Positions 45,731 through 54,744 of a DNA stretch of 64,000 nt are shown one piece after another; position 1 is the first letter of the stretch; each line of letters starts with the position of its first letter. The stretch is from assembly GCF_026239695.1 (NCBI RefSeq), contig NZ_JAPIVS010000003.1, forward strand, positions 248,001 to 312,000, in the 5' to 3' direction. Position numbers and translations under genes: made by a program. Below the pieces are notes generated by a model that saw nothing but the letters and a program-made list of their open reading frames with translations, made no database searches and was not told where the DNA came from. Origin of the DNA: Pedobacter sp. MC2016-15 (GTDB lineage: Bacteria > Bacteroidota > Bacteroidia > Sphingobacteriales > Sphingobacteriaceae).

Positions 45731-48700
45731 ATGAAAAAGACCGATGTCGCCATAGTGGGCATGTCCTGCGTTTTTCCCGGTGCCAGGGATATAGAAACTT
45801 TCTGGCAAAATATTATTAATCAGGTAGATTCTACCCAAACTGTACCCGACAACAGAATCGACCCGATTCATTTTGATACCGCTTCTGTTGGGGTAGACCG
45901 TTTTTATTGTAACAGGGGTGGCTTTATACCTGAAATAGAATTCAATGCGGCCCGTTTTGGAATCTTGCCACTGGCAGTTGAAGGTACAGAACCGGATCAC
46001 CTGATCACCCTTAGCTTGGTACAGCGGGCGCTGGAAGATGCAGGGGTCTTTGAAAAAAATCTTTCACTGCAAAAAACAGGAATCATCATAGGGAAGGGTA
46101 ACTATGCCGGTCCCGGTGCAACACGAGCCATAGAAATTGTGAGGACAGGAGAGCAGATCGTAAATCTTTTGAAAGATCTTCTCCCGGATCTTAATGCCGC
46201 TGATCTTGATAAGGTGAAGAAAGAGTTTCAGCAGCGCAAAGGTCGTTTTGGACCTGATACGGCGATGGGTCTCATCCCAAATCTGGTTGCTTCTCTGGTT
46301 GCCAACCGTCTCAACTTAGGCGGGGTAGCCTACACCCTGGATGCAGCCTGTGCCAGTTCGCTGATCGCAGTAGACCATGCTGTACAGGAACTGAACAGCG
46401 GGCGCTGTGATATGGTTGTAGCCGGCGGTGTTCATATTGGCCAGAATGCGGCCTTCTGGAGTATCTTCAATCAACTCGGTGCTTTGTCGCGTAAGGGAAA
46501 GATTGCACCTTTTGATGAACAAGCCGATGGCTTACTGATCGGTGAAGGTTGTGGTTTTGTAGTGCTAAAGAGGCTGGAAGATGCCATTGCATCGGCCGAC
46601 AGGATATATGCGGTTATCAAAGGTACCGGGGTAAGCAGCGACGGCAGTGGTACAAGTGTCATGAGCCCCTCAGTAAAAGGACAGCTTAAAGCTATGCAGC
46701 TTGCCTGGGAAAAAGCAGGGACCAATCGCGCTGACATAGGTTATATCGAGGCTCATGGTACAGGGACGCCTCTGGGTGATAAAACTGAACTGGAAACTTT
46801 ATCGCAATTTTTTGGAAATGATACCCTTCTGCCTAAAGCAGGACTTGGAACAGTAAAATCAAATATCGGCCATGCTATGCCCGCAAGTGGGATTGCAGGA
46901 TTAATCAAAACGGCACTCGCATTGCACCATGAGGTCATTCCTCCGACAATAAATTGCGAAGTGCCACTGGCTCAAATGGACGCAAGCCGCTTTGCCTTAG
47001 TTCAGCGGGCTCGCGACTGGCATAACTCTGGTTTACCCAGACTGGCGGGGGTAAATGCTTTTGGCTTTGGGGGCATCAATGCACATGTAGTTCTTGAAGG
47101 CCACGAAGAAATAGCACCAGCTCCGCAGGAGGATCTTAAAACTGATCATTTGTTGCTACTGGCCCGGCCTCATCTGGCAGCATTACTAGAAGCACTGGAA
47201 AATGCTGACGGACATATTCATCAGCCTCCGGGCGAAGGTAATTACAGGATTGCCATATTTGATCCAACTCCGGACCGGATCATAAAGGCCATTAAGATTG
47301 CTGCTAAAGATAAACCCTGGCGCAACAAACAGGATATATGGTTTACCAATGCCCCGCTTTTGCAGGGAGATGGAAAAGTTGCATTTATTTTTCCAGGACT
47401 GGACGGCCTCGTAGCTGCGGAAGCAGATAGTGTAGCCAGATATTTTAATATTCAGCAGGAAAATATTGTTAAATCTGATGGATTGCTGAATGATGCTTTA
47501 AAAGTATTTCACAAAAGTGGCATTCTTGATGAGGCTCTAAAAAAGTTAGGTATCAAACCTGATATGCTGGCTGGTCACAGTCTGGGCGAATGGCTGGCTT
47601 CAAGGTCATCCGGACTGGTGGAAAATGCATCTGTGATGCAGCTCTTCAATAGCCTTGATCCAGAATCTTATGAGTTGAAGGATTCAAAATTTATTGCTAT
47701 TAGTGCAGGTCTCAAGGAACTGCAGCCAATAATTGCAGATATAGAAGACTTATACCTGAGTAATGATAATTGTCCGCAGCAGATTATTCTTTGCGGCAGT
47801 TCTGCAGCACTTGATCAGCTGCTGCCCATCTTAAAGAAGCAACAGATTTTTCATCAGGTTCTCCCATTTCAATCCGGTTTTCACTCGCCTTTTATTGTGG
47901 ACAGGCTGGATGATATCATGAAGGGGATGAGCCGTCTCAAGTTTAACAGGGCAGAAATTCCGTTATGGTCCGCTACTACTGTTGAAGCTTATCCAGAAGA
48001 TCCGGAGGCAATTTTAGAACTCAATGTAGCACATCTGATGAAGCCTGTACGTTTTCGTGAGCTTACAGAAAGGCTGTATGCAGAAGGAGCAAGAGTATTT
48101 ATACAAGTTGGCACAGGTAGCGTACTTGGATTTATTGATGATACTTTACGGGGCTATAATATCAGCACAGTTTCTTCGGGCACGGCACTGCGTCCAGGTC
48201 TTGCACAGTTGCAGCGTGTGCTGGCAGCATTATTTATCGAAGGGAGAGCAGTTGATATGAAGCTGATGGGATACGGAAATCCTGCGGGCATAAACCGTCA
48301 GGGTGTCAAACTGCAGCTTGGCCTTCCCTTAATTCATGATTTTCCGGAGCTTAAAAAATTAGGATTGCCCGCCTTATCGGATAAAAATAAAGAATTGCAG
48401 GACTCAGGCAATTCTCTGATGCAGGTATTTAACAGGAATATCGCCGAAATGGCAGAAATACAGTCAGAGCTACTACAGGCATTTCAAAATAGAGTAAGCA
48501 TTCCGAAACCAGCCGGCACTATAGCAGTACAGCCATCAGTAGTGAGATATTCTTTCAGCAAAAAGTTGGATATATCATTGGCAAACAGTCCTTATCTCAT
48601 TGATCATTGCCTGATGAGACAACCTGAAGGATGGACCTGCATAGACGACATGGACCCAGTTATACCGATGACTATGATCTTTGAACTTTTCGCCGAAGCC

Positions 48701-49990
48701 GCCGCTACTCAGGCCCCGGGGGAGAGTGTTCATCAAATAAAGAATATCAAGGTTTTTCAATGGATGAACGTAACAGGTCCATTCAGGGAGACGATTAATG
48801 GAGAATGGAAAGATCAGCAGACACTGCGCCTCACCCTGGATCGGTATGCCGAAGCAGAAGTCACTCTGGCAACCTCAGTTGCGGCTTCGCCTGTACTGAA
48901 TTTTGATATCGGAAAGCCAATGAATATACAGCGCAGCCGGAAACAGATATATGAAGAGCATATGTTTCATGGGCCAGCCTATCAGGGCATAAAAGAGCTG
49001 ATCAGTGTGGCAGACAAAGGCATCAGGGGTATCATCAGCGGCGGTGCAGGAAAAGGATCACTAATGGATAACGCCGGCCAGCTCTTTGGTCTGTGGCTAC
49101 AGCTAAGTCTCCCATCTGACCGCATTGCCTTTCCGGTTAAAATCCAGGAAATCGCATTTTATGCTGATCTTAAAGATCAACAGGGCGATTTTGAATGTAC
49201 CTGTGAGCTGACCGAACTAAACGAGGAATATGCGACGGCAAATTTCCTGCTGAAACGGAGGGGGCAGGTCTGGGCAGTCATTACCGGTTGGCAGAACAGG
49301 CGCATGGGCATTGATGAGCCGCTGTGGCGCGTATCTATGTCACCCTTAAATAACTACCTCTCAGAAGAGATTGCGCCTGGCATCTTTATGTTCCATCATG
49401 CCTATAGCAGAGTAGTTTCATGGAATTTTGTTTTAAAGCGATATTTCGGGCAGAGGGAGAAAACGCATTATGACTCCCTGATGCCTAACAGGAAAAAGGA
49501 ATGGATGATCAGCAGGATCGCAGTGAAAGATGCGGTAAGAAATCTACTGATCAGGACGAGAAAGGAATCCTTATATCCGATCCAATTTGATGTGCTGTCT
49601 GATGAATTGCACCGGCCATACCTCAGTGGTAAAATGACAGATGATATCCATATTTCAATTGCTCATAAAAGTACTGATGCTGTGGCAATTGCCCGGTACG
49701 GTAATGCTGTTGGAATCGACATCGAACGTATCGAAGAACGGAGTCCAGGATTCTATGAGCTGGTATTTTCCGAAGAAGAGCGCCAGCTGCTGCAGGAATA
49801 TGATAAGGATGAATGGGCTACACGATTTTGGGTGGCAAAGGAAGCTTATGGGAAATTTCTGGGCAAAGGTCTGCAAGGTAATCCCAAGGCCTATATCATC
49901 GCTGAAATTCGTGGTGAAGAACTGAGAATCAACGACATTTTCATACAAACAATCAAACATAAAAACTATATCATCGGATGGACACAATAG
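45731..49990 (+). CDS. Iterative PUFA-synthase-like megasynthase: KS-AT-DH-PPTase
   Basis: A 1419-residue partner of the preceding synthase. The ketosynthase (about 1-460) has Cys207 in DAACASS, His342 in EAHGTGT and His381 in IGHAMPAS. The acyltransferase-like domain (about 545-850) has Ser617 in GHSLGE and His718 in GFHSPF. However, its first motif reads FPGLDGL instead of GQGSQ. A double-hotdog dehydratase (about 945-1190) has His959 in IDHCL and Asp1113 in MDNAGQ. The C-terminal about 190 residues are an Sfp-type phosphopantetheinyl transferase: VGIDIE with Asp1330, and FWVAKEAYGKFLGKGL. It can thus activate the carriers of its partner. The chain elongation cycle (KS, AT, KR, DH, ER, ACP) is complete over the two proteins. 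It overlaps the discrete ACP gene by 13 nt. Confidence 0.92.
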   Translation: MKKTDVAIVGMSCVFPGARDIETFWQNIINQVDSTQTVPDNRIDPIHFDTASVGVDRFYCNRGGFIPEIEFNAARFGILPLAVEGTEPDHLITLSLVQRALEDAGVFEKNLSLQKTGIIIGKGNYAGPGATRAIEIVRTGEQIVNLLKDLLPDLNAADLDKVKKEFQQRKGRFGPDTAMGLIPNLVASLVANRLNLGGVAYTLDAACASSLIAVDHAVQELNSGRCDMVVAGGVHIGQNAAFWSIFNQLGALSRKGKIAPFDEQADGLLIGEGCGFVVLKRLEDAIASADRIYAVIKGTGVSSDGSGTSVMSPSVKGQLKAMQLAWEKAGTNRADIGYIEAHGTGTPLGDKTELETLSQFFGNDTLLPKAGLGTVKSNIGHAMPASGIAGLIKTALALHHEVIPPTINCEVPLAQMDASRFALVQRARDWHNSGLPRLAGVNAFGFGGINAHVVLEGHEEIAPAPQEDLKTDHLLLLARPHLAALLEALENADGHIHQPPGEGNYRIAIFDPTPDRIIKAIKIAAKDKPWRNKQDIWFTNAPLLQGDGKVAFIFPGLDGLVAAEADSVARYFNIQQENIVKSDGLLNDALKVFHKSGILDEALKKLGIKPDMLAGHSLGEWLASRSSGLVENASVMQLFNSLDPESYELKDSKFIAISAGLKELQPIIADIEDLYLSNDNCPQQIILCGSSAALDQLLPILKKQQIFHQVLPFQSGFHSPFIVDRLDDIMKGMSRLKFNRAEIPLWSATTVEAYPEDPEAILELNVAHLMKPVRFRELTERLYAEGARVFIQVGTGSVLGFIDDTLRGYNISTVSSGTALRPGLAQLQRVLAALFIEGRAVDMKLMGYGNPAGINRQGVKLQLGLPLIHDFPELKKLGLPALSDKNKELQDSGNSLMQVFNRNIAEMAEIQSELLQAFQNRVSIPKPAGTIAVQPSVVRYSFSKKLDISLANSPYLIDHCLMRQPEGWTCIDDMDPVIPMTMIFELFAEAAATQAPGESVHQIKNIKVFQWMNVTGPFRETINGEWKDQQTLRLTLDRYAEAEVTLATSVAASPVLNFDIGKPMNIQRSRKQIYEEHMFHGPAYQGIKELISVADKGIRGIISGGAGKGSLMDNAGQLFGLWLQLSLPSDRIAFPVKIQEIAFYADLKDQQGDFECTCELTELNEEYATANFLLKRRGQVWAVITGWQNRRMGIDEPLWRVSMSPLNNYLSEEIAPGIFMFHHAYSRVVSWNFVLKRYFGQREKTHYDSLMPNRKKEWMISRIAVKDAVRNLLIRTRKESLYPIQFDVLSDELHRPYLSGKMTDDIHISIAHKSTDAVAIARYGNAVGIDIERIEERSPGFYELVFSEEERQLLQEYDKDEWATRFWVAKEAYGKFLGKGLQGNPKAYIIAEIRGEELRINDIFIQTIKHKNYIIGWTQ

Positions 49991-50277
49991 TAACTGCAGG
50001 AAAACTGAACAACGAAGAGATTTTTAATCTCCTGAAACAATTTATTACAGAGGTTATAGGCGAAGAGTTTGCTGAAGAAATGGATATTTCAATGGAAAGT
50101 TCTTTTAATAAAGATCTGGAAATGGATAGTATAGAAATCGTCGCATTTTCAGAAAAAATCAAAGCACACTTTGGTGACAAGATAGATTTTACCGGTTGGT
50201 TGTCAGACATGGATATCGATCAGCTGATTGCTCTGAAGCTGGGAATGATTGTGAAATTTATTGAGACATGCCAATAA
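49978..50277 (+). CDS. Discrete acyl carrier protein
   Basis: Acidic 99-residue carrier protein with four-helix ACP layout. The attachment site is SFNKDLEMDSIEIVAFSEKI, with the phosphopantetheine Ser in DSIE. The motif differs from the DSIKRMEI of the carriers fused in the large synthase, so it probably serves another step such as starter supply, off-loading or acyl transfer. It overlaps the synthase end by 13 nt and the hydrolase gene by 10 nt, a strong sign of translational coupling. Confidence 0.9.
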   Translation: MDTIVTAGKLNNEEIFNLLKQFITEVIGEEFAEEMDISMESSFNKDLEMDSIEIVAFSEKIKAHFGDKIDFTGWLSDMDIDQLIALKLGMIVKFIETCQ

Positions 50278-51035
50278 TCAGTGTCAATAACAGGGACGTG
50301 CATATTCAGGAGCTGAATACTGCCGCATCCGAAACCATATTGCTTGTGCACGGTATGCTGGGCAATCTTTCCGTCTACTACTTTAGGATCGCCCCGATCT
50401 TAGCAAAACATTTCCACGTGGTGATGTATGACCTGAAAAGCCATGGGATGAGCGAAAAGATCACTACTGGCTATGACCTGAACAGCCTCACTGATGATGT
50501 GGCTCATCTGATGGAAAGACTGAGCATCTCCTCGGCCTATCTGGCCGGCTACAGTTTTGGCGGATTAATATCTTTAAAGATGGCGGTGCGTTTCCCGCAT
50601 AGGGTTAAAAAACTGGTACTGATCGATGCGCCGAATCCAAATGATGATAAAACCCGGATGATGATGGATGCCTATAACAGGGAATCACTGGAGAATTATC
50701 TCAACGGCCCAAACAAAACCAAACCGGGTAAAAGGTTGATTGACCGCAAGCACAGGTTATATGAACACTTGTTTCATGAAACTACAATTAAAAGGGATGT
50801 GATGGGCGAAAGAGATTTCTTTAGCGCTGCTGAGATTGCACAGGTTAAACAGGAGACGCTGCTTCTTTACGGATGTTATTCACCCTGCCTGGAGGCAGGT
50901 GAAAGCCTGAAAGGCAAAATTAGCAACGCAGCATTGGTTGCCTTAAACGGCGATCATGATATCCCGCTGCAGGAACCCGAAAAAATAGGGAACATGATGG
51001 AATCATTTTTCAGAAATCAAATGGCACAAGCTTAA
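50268..51035 (+). CDS. Alpha/beta-fold hydrolase, probable off-loading thioesterase or acyltransferase
   Basis: A 255-residue alpha/beta hydrolase with oxyanion segment LLVHGMLGN, nucleophile elbow GYSFGG (Ser96) and a C-terminal His in NGDHDIPLQEP. The strand that normally presents the acidic member of the triad reads LLLYGCYSPCLEAG, with no Asp at the usual position; the Glu nearby may substitute. Sitting between the ACP and the glycosyltransferases, it is best explained as the enzyme releasing or transferring the finished acyl chain. Stand-alone esterase activity is the alternative. Confidence 0.85.
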   Translation: MPIISVNNRDVHIQELNTAASETILLVHGMLGNLSVYYFRIAPILAKHFHVVMYDLKSHGMSEKITTGYDLNSLTDDVAHLMERLSISSAYLAGYSFGGLISLKMAVRFPHRVKKLVLIDAPNPNDDKTRMMMDAYNRESLENYLNGPNKTKPGKRLIDRKHRLYEHLFHETTIKRDVMGERDFFSAAEIAQVKQETLLLYGCYSPCLEAGESLKGKISNAALVALNGDHDIPLQEPEKIGNMMESFFRNQMAQA

Positions 51036-51045
51036 TTTCAAAGAT

Positions 51046-52266
51046 ATGGCAAGATTTATTTGTATTGTGCCACCACTTACTGGACATGTAAACCCTACAC
51101 TGGGTGTGGGGGCAGCTCTGCTGGAAGCCGGGCATGAAGTAGCCTGGATCAGTTTAGATGAATCATTGAAAGACCGGTTACCCAAAGGGGCTCAGCTCCT
51201 GCTTATCAGTTATACAGAAGACGATCGTGAAGCGCAGCAAAGTCTGCAGTATCTGGATGTGATTACTAAGAAAGTCGTCTATGGCGTAGATAGTATCAAG
51301 TTCCTGTATGAGGAAGTGCTGATCCCCCTCAACCGGCATTGTTATAGGGGAATTTCGGAATGGCTGCGGGAGTATAAGCCCGATCTGGTGATCACCGATC
51401 ATGAACTTTTTGCTGGGGCCATTGCTGCAGTACAACTAGGTATTCCCTACGTTACCTCTGTAACAGCCCCCGCCGCTATCCAGATTATGGATGAACTGCC
51501 CAAAGTATATGAATGGGAGCAGAACCAGATCGTTGCTCTTCAAAAGGAACTTGGACTCAGGGCAGAAAAATCAATTGCATCTTCAGATTTACTGAATCTC
51601 GTTTTCACCTCGCAGGAGTTTTTTGGAAAGCCGAAAATGCCTGAGCATTACAAATTTGTCGGCCCCGTAATATATAAAAGAGAGGGAACAACTGGCTTTG
51701 ACTGGCAACGTTTTCATGAGATTACTGATCGCCCCAGAATTCTTGTGAGTATTGGAACAACTTTTAACCATGAGCATAAGAAGGCCTTCTTTGAAAAAGT
51801 TACTGAAGCTTTTGCAGAAGCTCCGGTTACGGTGGTGGTGATTTGTGAACCTACTTTAGTTGAGCAATGGCCGGAGAACTTTTTGGTGCAGCTCAATATT
51901 CCGCAGCTTGAAGTATTGCCATACCTGGATGCAGTAGTTTGCCATGGCGGGCACAATACGGTGTGTGAAAGTATCAGCCATGGAAAACCGCTGGTAGTGA
52001 TCCCGATCGCCTATGATCAGTCGCATGTAGCAGGCAGAGTAGTGGATACCGGCGCAGGAATGCGTCTAAATTTCAATCGTTTTAAGGCAAAACACCTCAG
52101 AGAAGCCGTATATGAGGTCTTGACACAACCAGGTTACAGCGCTGCTGCAGCTGCTTTGAGTCAATCTTTTGTTGCAGCCGGCGGAACGGCTACCGCAGCG
52201 AACCTGCTGATAAAGGCTGCCGGATCTCATCATGAACCTCTACTTTCCACTCACAGATATGTATAA
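51046..52266 (+). CDS. MGT/UGT-type glycosyltransferase 1
   Basis: GT1-superfamily (GT-B fold) glycosyltransferase, 406 residues. The acceptor domain starts FICIVPPLTGHVNPTLGVGAALLEAGHEVAWIS. The donor domain contains RILVSIGTT and the nucleotide-sugar signature CHGGHNTVCESISHGKPLVVIPIAYDQSHVAGRVVDTGAGM. Enzymes of this type attach sugars to lipid or polyketide hydroxyls in the cytosol. It is followed, with an 8-nt overlap, by a paralogue of the same size. Sugar donor and acceptor are not predictable from sequence. Confidence 0.93.
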   Translation: MARFICIVPPLTGHVNPTLGVGAALLEAGHEVAWISLDESLKDRLPKGAQLLLISYTEDDREAQQSLQYLDVITKKVVYGVDSIKFLYEEVLIPLNRHCYRGISEWLREYKPDLVITDHELFAGAIAAVQLGIPYVTSVTAPAAIQIMDELPKVYEWEQNQIVALQKELGLRAEKSIASSDLLNLVFTSQEFFGKPKMPEHYKFVGPVIYKREGTTGFDWQRFHEITDRPRILVSIGTTFNHEHKKAFFEKVTEAFAEAPVTVVVICEPTLVEQWPENFLVQLNIPQLEVLPYLDAVVCHGGHNTVCESISHGKPLVVIPIAYDQSHVAGRVVDTGAGMRLNFNRFKAKHLREAVYEVLTQPGYSAAAAALSQSFVAAGGTATAANLLIKAAGSHHEPLLSTHRYV

Positions 52267-53455
52267 ATTTCTATTTGTTGTACCCCCGTTTTTTGGACAT
52301 ATCAGTCCTACGCTGAGTGTTGGTGCGAGTTTACTTGAAAAAGGACACCAGGTAAAATGGCTGGGCATTACTTCGCTTGCCGATCATCATATCCCTGAAG
52401 GGGGAGAATACATTTATCCCGCAGAGGACCTCCAGCCGCATCTGGAAGAATTGCAGCAGATCCTGCGGCGTCAGGATGATGGGCCGGGATGCTCGGCACC
52501 TGAGGTAATGAAAATCGCTTTCGAAGAAACCTATGTGCCGATGGCGCGGATCATGATGGGGGGCCTGAGCAGAACGGTGGACCGTTGGAAACCCGACCTG
52601 ATCATCAACGACTGCGTGACCTTTGCCGGTGCACTTTGTGCCCATATGAAGGGTATCCCCTGCGTGACCACTACGCCGGTACCACCCGAGGTTATGGGTA
52701 ACACGGCGGAGACTGCCCCAAAAATATTTGCCTGGCATGAGAAGTTATTCAGGGGACTGCAGGAAGAGTTTGGGCTGTATCATGATCAGCTTCTTGTTCA
52801 TTCAAAGCAGATGAATATGGTGTTTACCTCCTCGGAGTTTGCCGGTGTTAAAAATCCTGAACCTCATATGAGATTTGTGGGCCCGGTGAAAGGCAGGCCC
52901 AACCATACGGAATTCGACTGGCAGCGGCTTGAAAAAGCCCGAGGTCCACTGGTGTTTGTCTCCCTCGGTACGCTGCTGATAGACATCAGGAAGGATTTTT
53001 TCGGCAAACTCATTCAGGCTTTTGCAGATGCTCCCCTGACTATTGTGGCAGCCACGGATCCTGCTATTTTTGAAGAATGGCCGGATAACTTCATTGTCAG
53101 CGGCTTTGTTCCGCAGGCAGCACTCATGCCAAAGATGGATGCTGTTATCTGCCATGGAGGCTTCAATACAGTGAACGATACATTCCTGAATGGACTGCCA
53201 ATGCTGATCATCCCTATCACGTACGATCACTTTCATACCGCAAAACTTATAGAAGACGCAGGTTGTGGAATTAAAATACGTTACAAGAGACTAAAGATTG
53301 ATGACATGAGGAAGGCGGTTTTTGAACTGCTGGAAAACAGCACTTACAGAGAAGCTTCGGCAAGGATCAGAGAAACCTTTATTGCCGCCGGAGGAAATGA
53401 TAAAGCTGTGGAACTACTTGAGCAATGCTGTGCAATCAATAACAACATTAACTGA
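52259..53455 (+). CDS. MGT/UGT-type glycosyltransferase 2
   Basis: Tandem paralogue of the preceding enzyme, 398 residues. ATG at 52259 (MYKFLFVVPPFFGHISPTLS) is preferred to an in-frame ATG at 52232 because it aligns with the start of its neighbour. The donor domain carries LVFVSLGTLL and CHGGFNTVNDTFLNGLPMLIIPITYDHFHTAKLIEDAGCGI. Divergence between the two copies is large enough for different donors or acceptors. It therefore probably adds a second sugar, or sugars at a different position. Its TGA overlaps the acyltransferase ATG by one base. Confidence 0.92.
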   Translation: MYKFLFVVPPFFGHISPTLSVGASLLEKGHQVKWLGITSLADHHIPEGGEYIYPAEDLQPHLEELQQILRRQDDGPGCSAPEVMKIAFEETYVPMARIMMGGLSRTVDRWKPDLIINDCVTFAGALCAHMKGIPCVTTTPVPPEVMGNTAETAPKIFAWHEKLFRGLQEEFGLYHDQLLVHSKQMNMVFTSSEFAGVKNPEPHMRFVGPVKGRPNHTEFDWQRLEKARGPLVFVSLGTLLIDIRKDFFGKLIQAFADAPLTIVAATDPAIFEEWPDNFIVSGFVPQAALMPKMDAVICHGGFNTVNDTFLNGLPMLIIPITYDHFHTAKLIEDAGCGIKIRYKRLKIDDMRKAVFELLENSTYREASARIRETFIAAGGNDKAVELLEQCCAINNNIN

Positions 53456-54732
53456 TGAAAAGGAAACTGTTTTTTTTAGAAAGAATGATCTATGGAAAGG
53501 GAGATACTGCTTTCAATGCCGTTGTACCGGTTAAGATCAAAGGAACAATCCCCGTTGGCAATCTGACTCATGCACTTCAGAGGATACAGGAAAAGCATCC
53601 TTTCTTAAAAGCTTTTATAGAACGGGACAAAAAAAAGATGCCCTGGTTTGTAGTAAATGAGGATGAAGCAAACCCAATCCCTGTAAGGATTGTGCCCCGA
53701 TTCAGCGATAATGACTGGCTGACTGAGGTTACCCGCGAATGGTCGACCGTCTTTGATATGGACAAAGGACCACTCATGAGGGTGGTGTGGATCAGAGGAA
53801 CAGTATGCTCTGAACTGATCCTGGTGATGCATCATTGTGTTTGTGATGGACGCTCGGCAATGTCTGTGCTCGAAGACCTGCTGCTGCTCCTGGAAGACGG
53901 GGATGCACAGATCGGGAAAGAAATTCCAATCCTGAGTGTAAGCGATATTATACCCTCAGAAGTACTGGGGGATACCAGGAAAAAGCTGAAAGCAAAACTT
54001 AGCGGGAAACTCACTTCGCTGGTACTCTGGCTGATGCCTCTGCGGAAAAGACTGACTGAGCGCAAACGTGATTACATGATCAACTGGAAGCTGGATCAGA
54101 AGCTGAGTGACCATTTGCTGAAGGTTTCTAAAAGGAGTGGGGCAACGATCAACACGCTTTTATGTAAAGCCGTATTAACTGCCTTTAAAGAAATCAGGGG
54201 CAATAAAGAGTTTCACAATAAAATTGTTTGTCCTGTAGATATCAGGAAGTACATTCCCCAGATCAAAGAGGAGAATATCTTCGCTTTTGTAACCATGGTG
54301 ATTATTTCTGCAAGCGATGAACCCGATTTTATTGTCGATGCAAAAAGAATGCAGGAAGATATAACTAAAAAAACCGCGGAACTTAAACCTTACGAAATGA
54401 TCATGCAGATGGAAGAATCTCACTCTTCACTGGAGAACCTCAGTGATTTTCTCAAATACAGTAAGCCTGCCAACGATTGTCTTTTTTCTAACCTGGGAAA
54501 GATCAGCATCAGGCACCAATATGAAAATTTTGAACTGGAAACAATTTACAGTCCTTCGGCAGTAGGACCACTGGGTAAAACCACCGGATTTGTAGCCTCA
54601 ACCTTCAGAGGACAAATGGATTTAACGTTTATCGGAAGCGAAGGCTTTCTTCCCTATGAAGAAGCGCTGGCCATTAAAGATAGAATAGAAAAAATCATTG
54701 AAGCTATACATTATGGTCCTCTCAGCAATTAA
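53455..54732 (+). CDS. Condensation-domain-like O-acyltransferase 1 (HHxxxDG)
   Basis: A 425-residue protein of the condensation/PapA/WS-DGAT-like superfamily. The active-site motif MHHCVCDGRSAMSVLEDLLLLL supplies catalytic His127 and structural Asp131. Residues 15-60 (FNAVVPVKIKGTIPVGNLTHALQRIQEKHPFLKAFI) match the N-terminal half of the fold. Near the C-terminus are CPVDIRKYIPQIKEENIF, NLGKISI and FELETIYSPSAVGPLGKTTGFVASTFRGQMDLTF. As a free-standing enzyme beside glycosyltransferases it probably moves an acyl chain from ACP or CoA onto a sugar or chain hydroxyl. Peptide-bond formation is unlikely as no NRPS is near. Confidence 0.88.
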   Translation: MKRKLFFLERMIYGKGDTAFNAVVPVKIKGTIPVGNLTHALQRIQEKHPFLKAFIERDKKKMPWFVVNEDEANPIPVRIVPRFSDNDWLTEVTREWSTVFDMDKGPLMRVVWIRGTVCSELILVMHHCVCDGRSAMSVLEDLLLLLEDGDAQIGKEIPILSVSDIIPSEVLGDTRKKLKAKLSGKLTSLVLWLMPLRKRLTERKRDYMINWKLDQKLSDHLLKVSKRSGATINTLLCKAVLTAFKEIRGNKEFHNKIVCPVDIRKYIPQIKEENIFAFVTMVIISASDEPDFIVDAKRMQEDITKKTAELKPYEMIMQMEESHSSLENLSDFLKYSKPANDCLFSNLGKISIRHQYENFELETIYSPSAVGPLGKTTGFVASTFRGQMDLTFIGSEGFLPYEEALAIKDRIEKIIEAIHYGPLSN

Positions 54733-54744
54733 TCCTGTCCAAAG

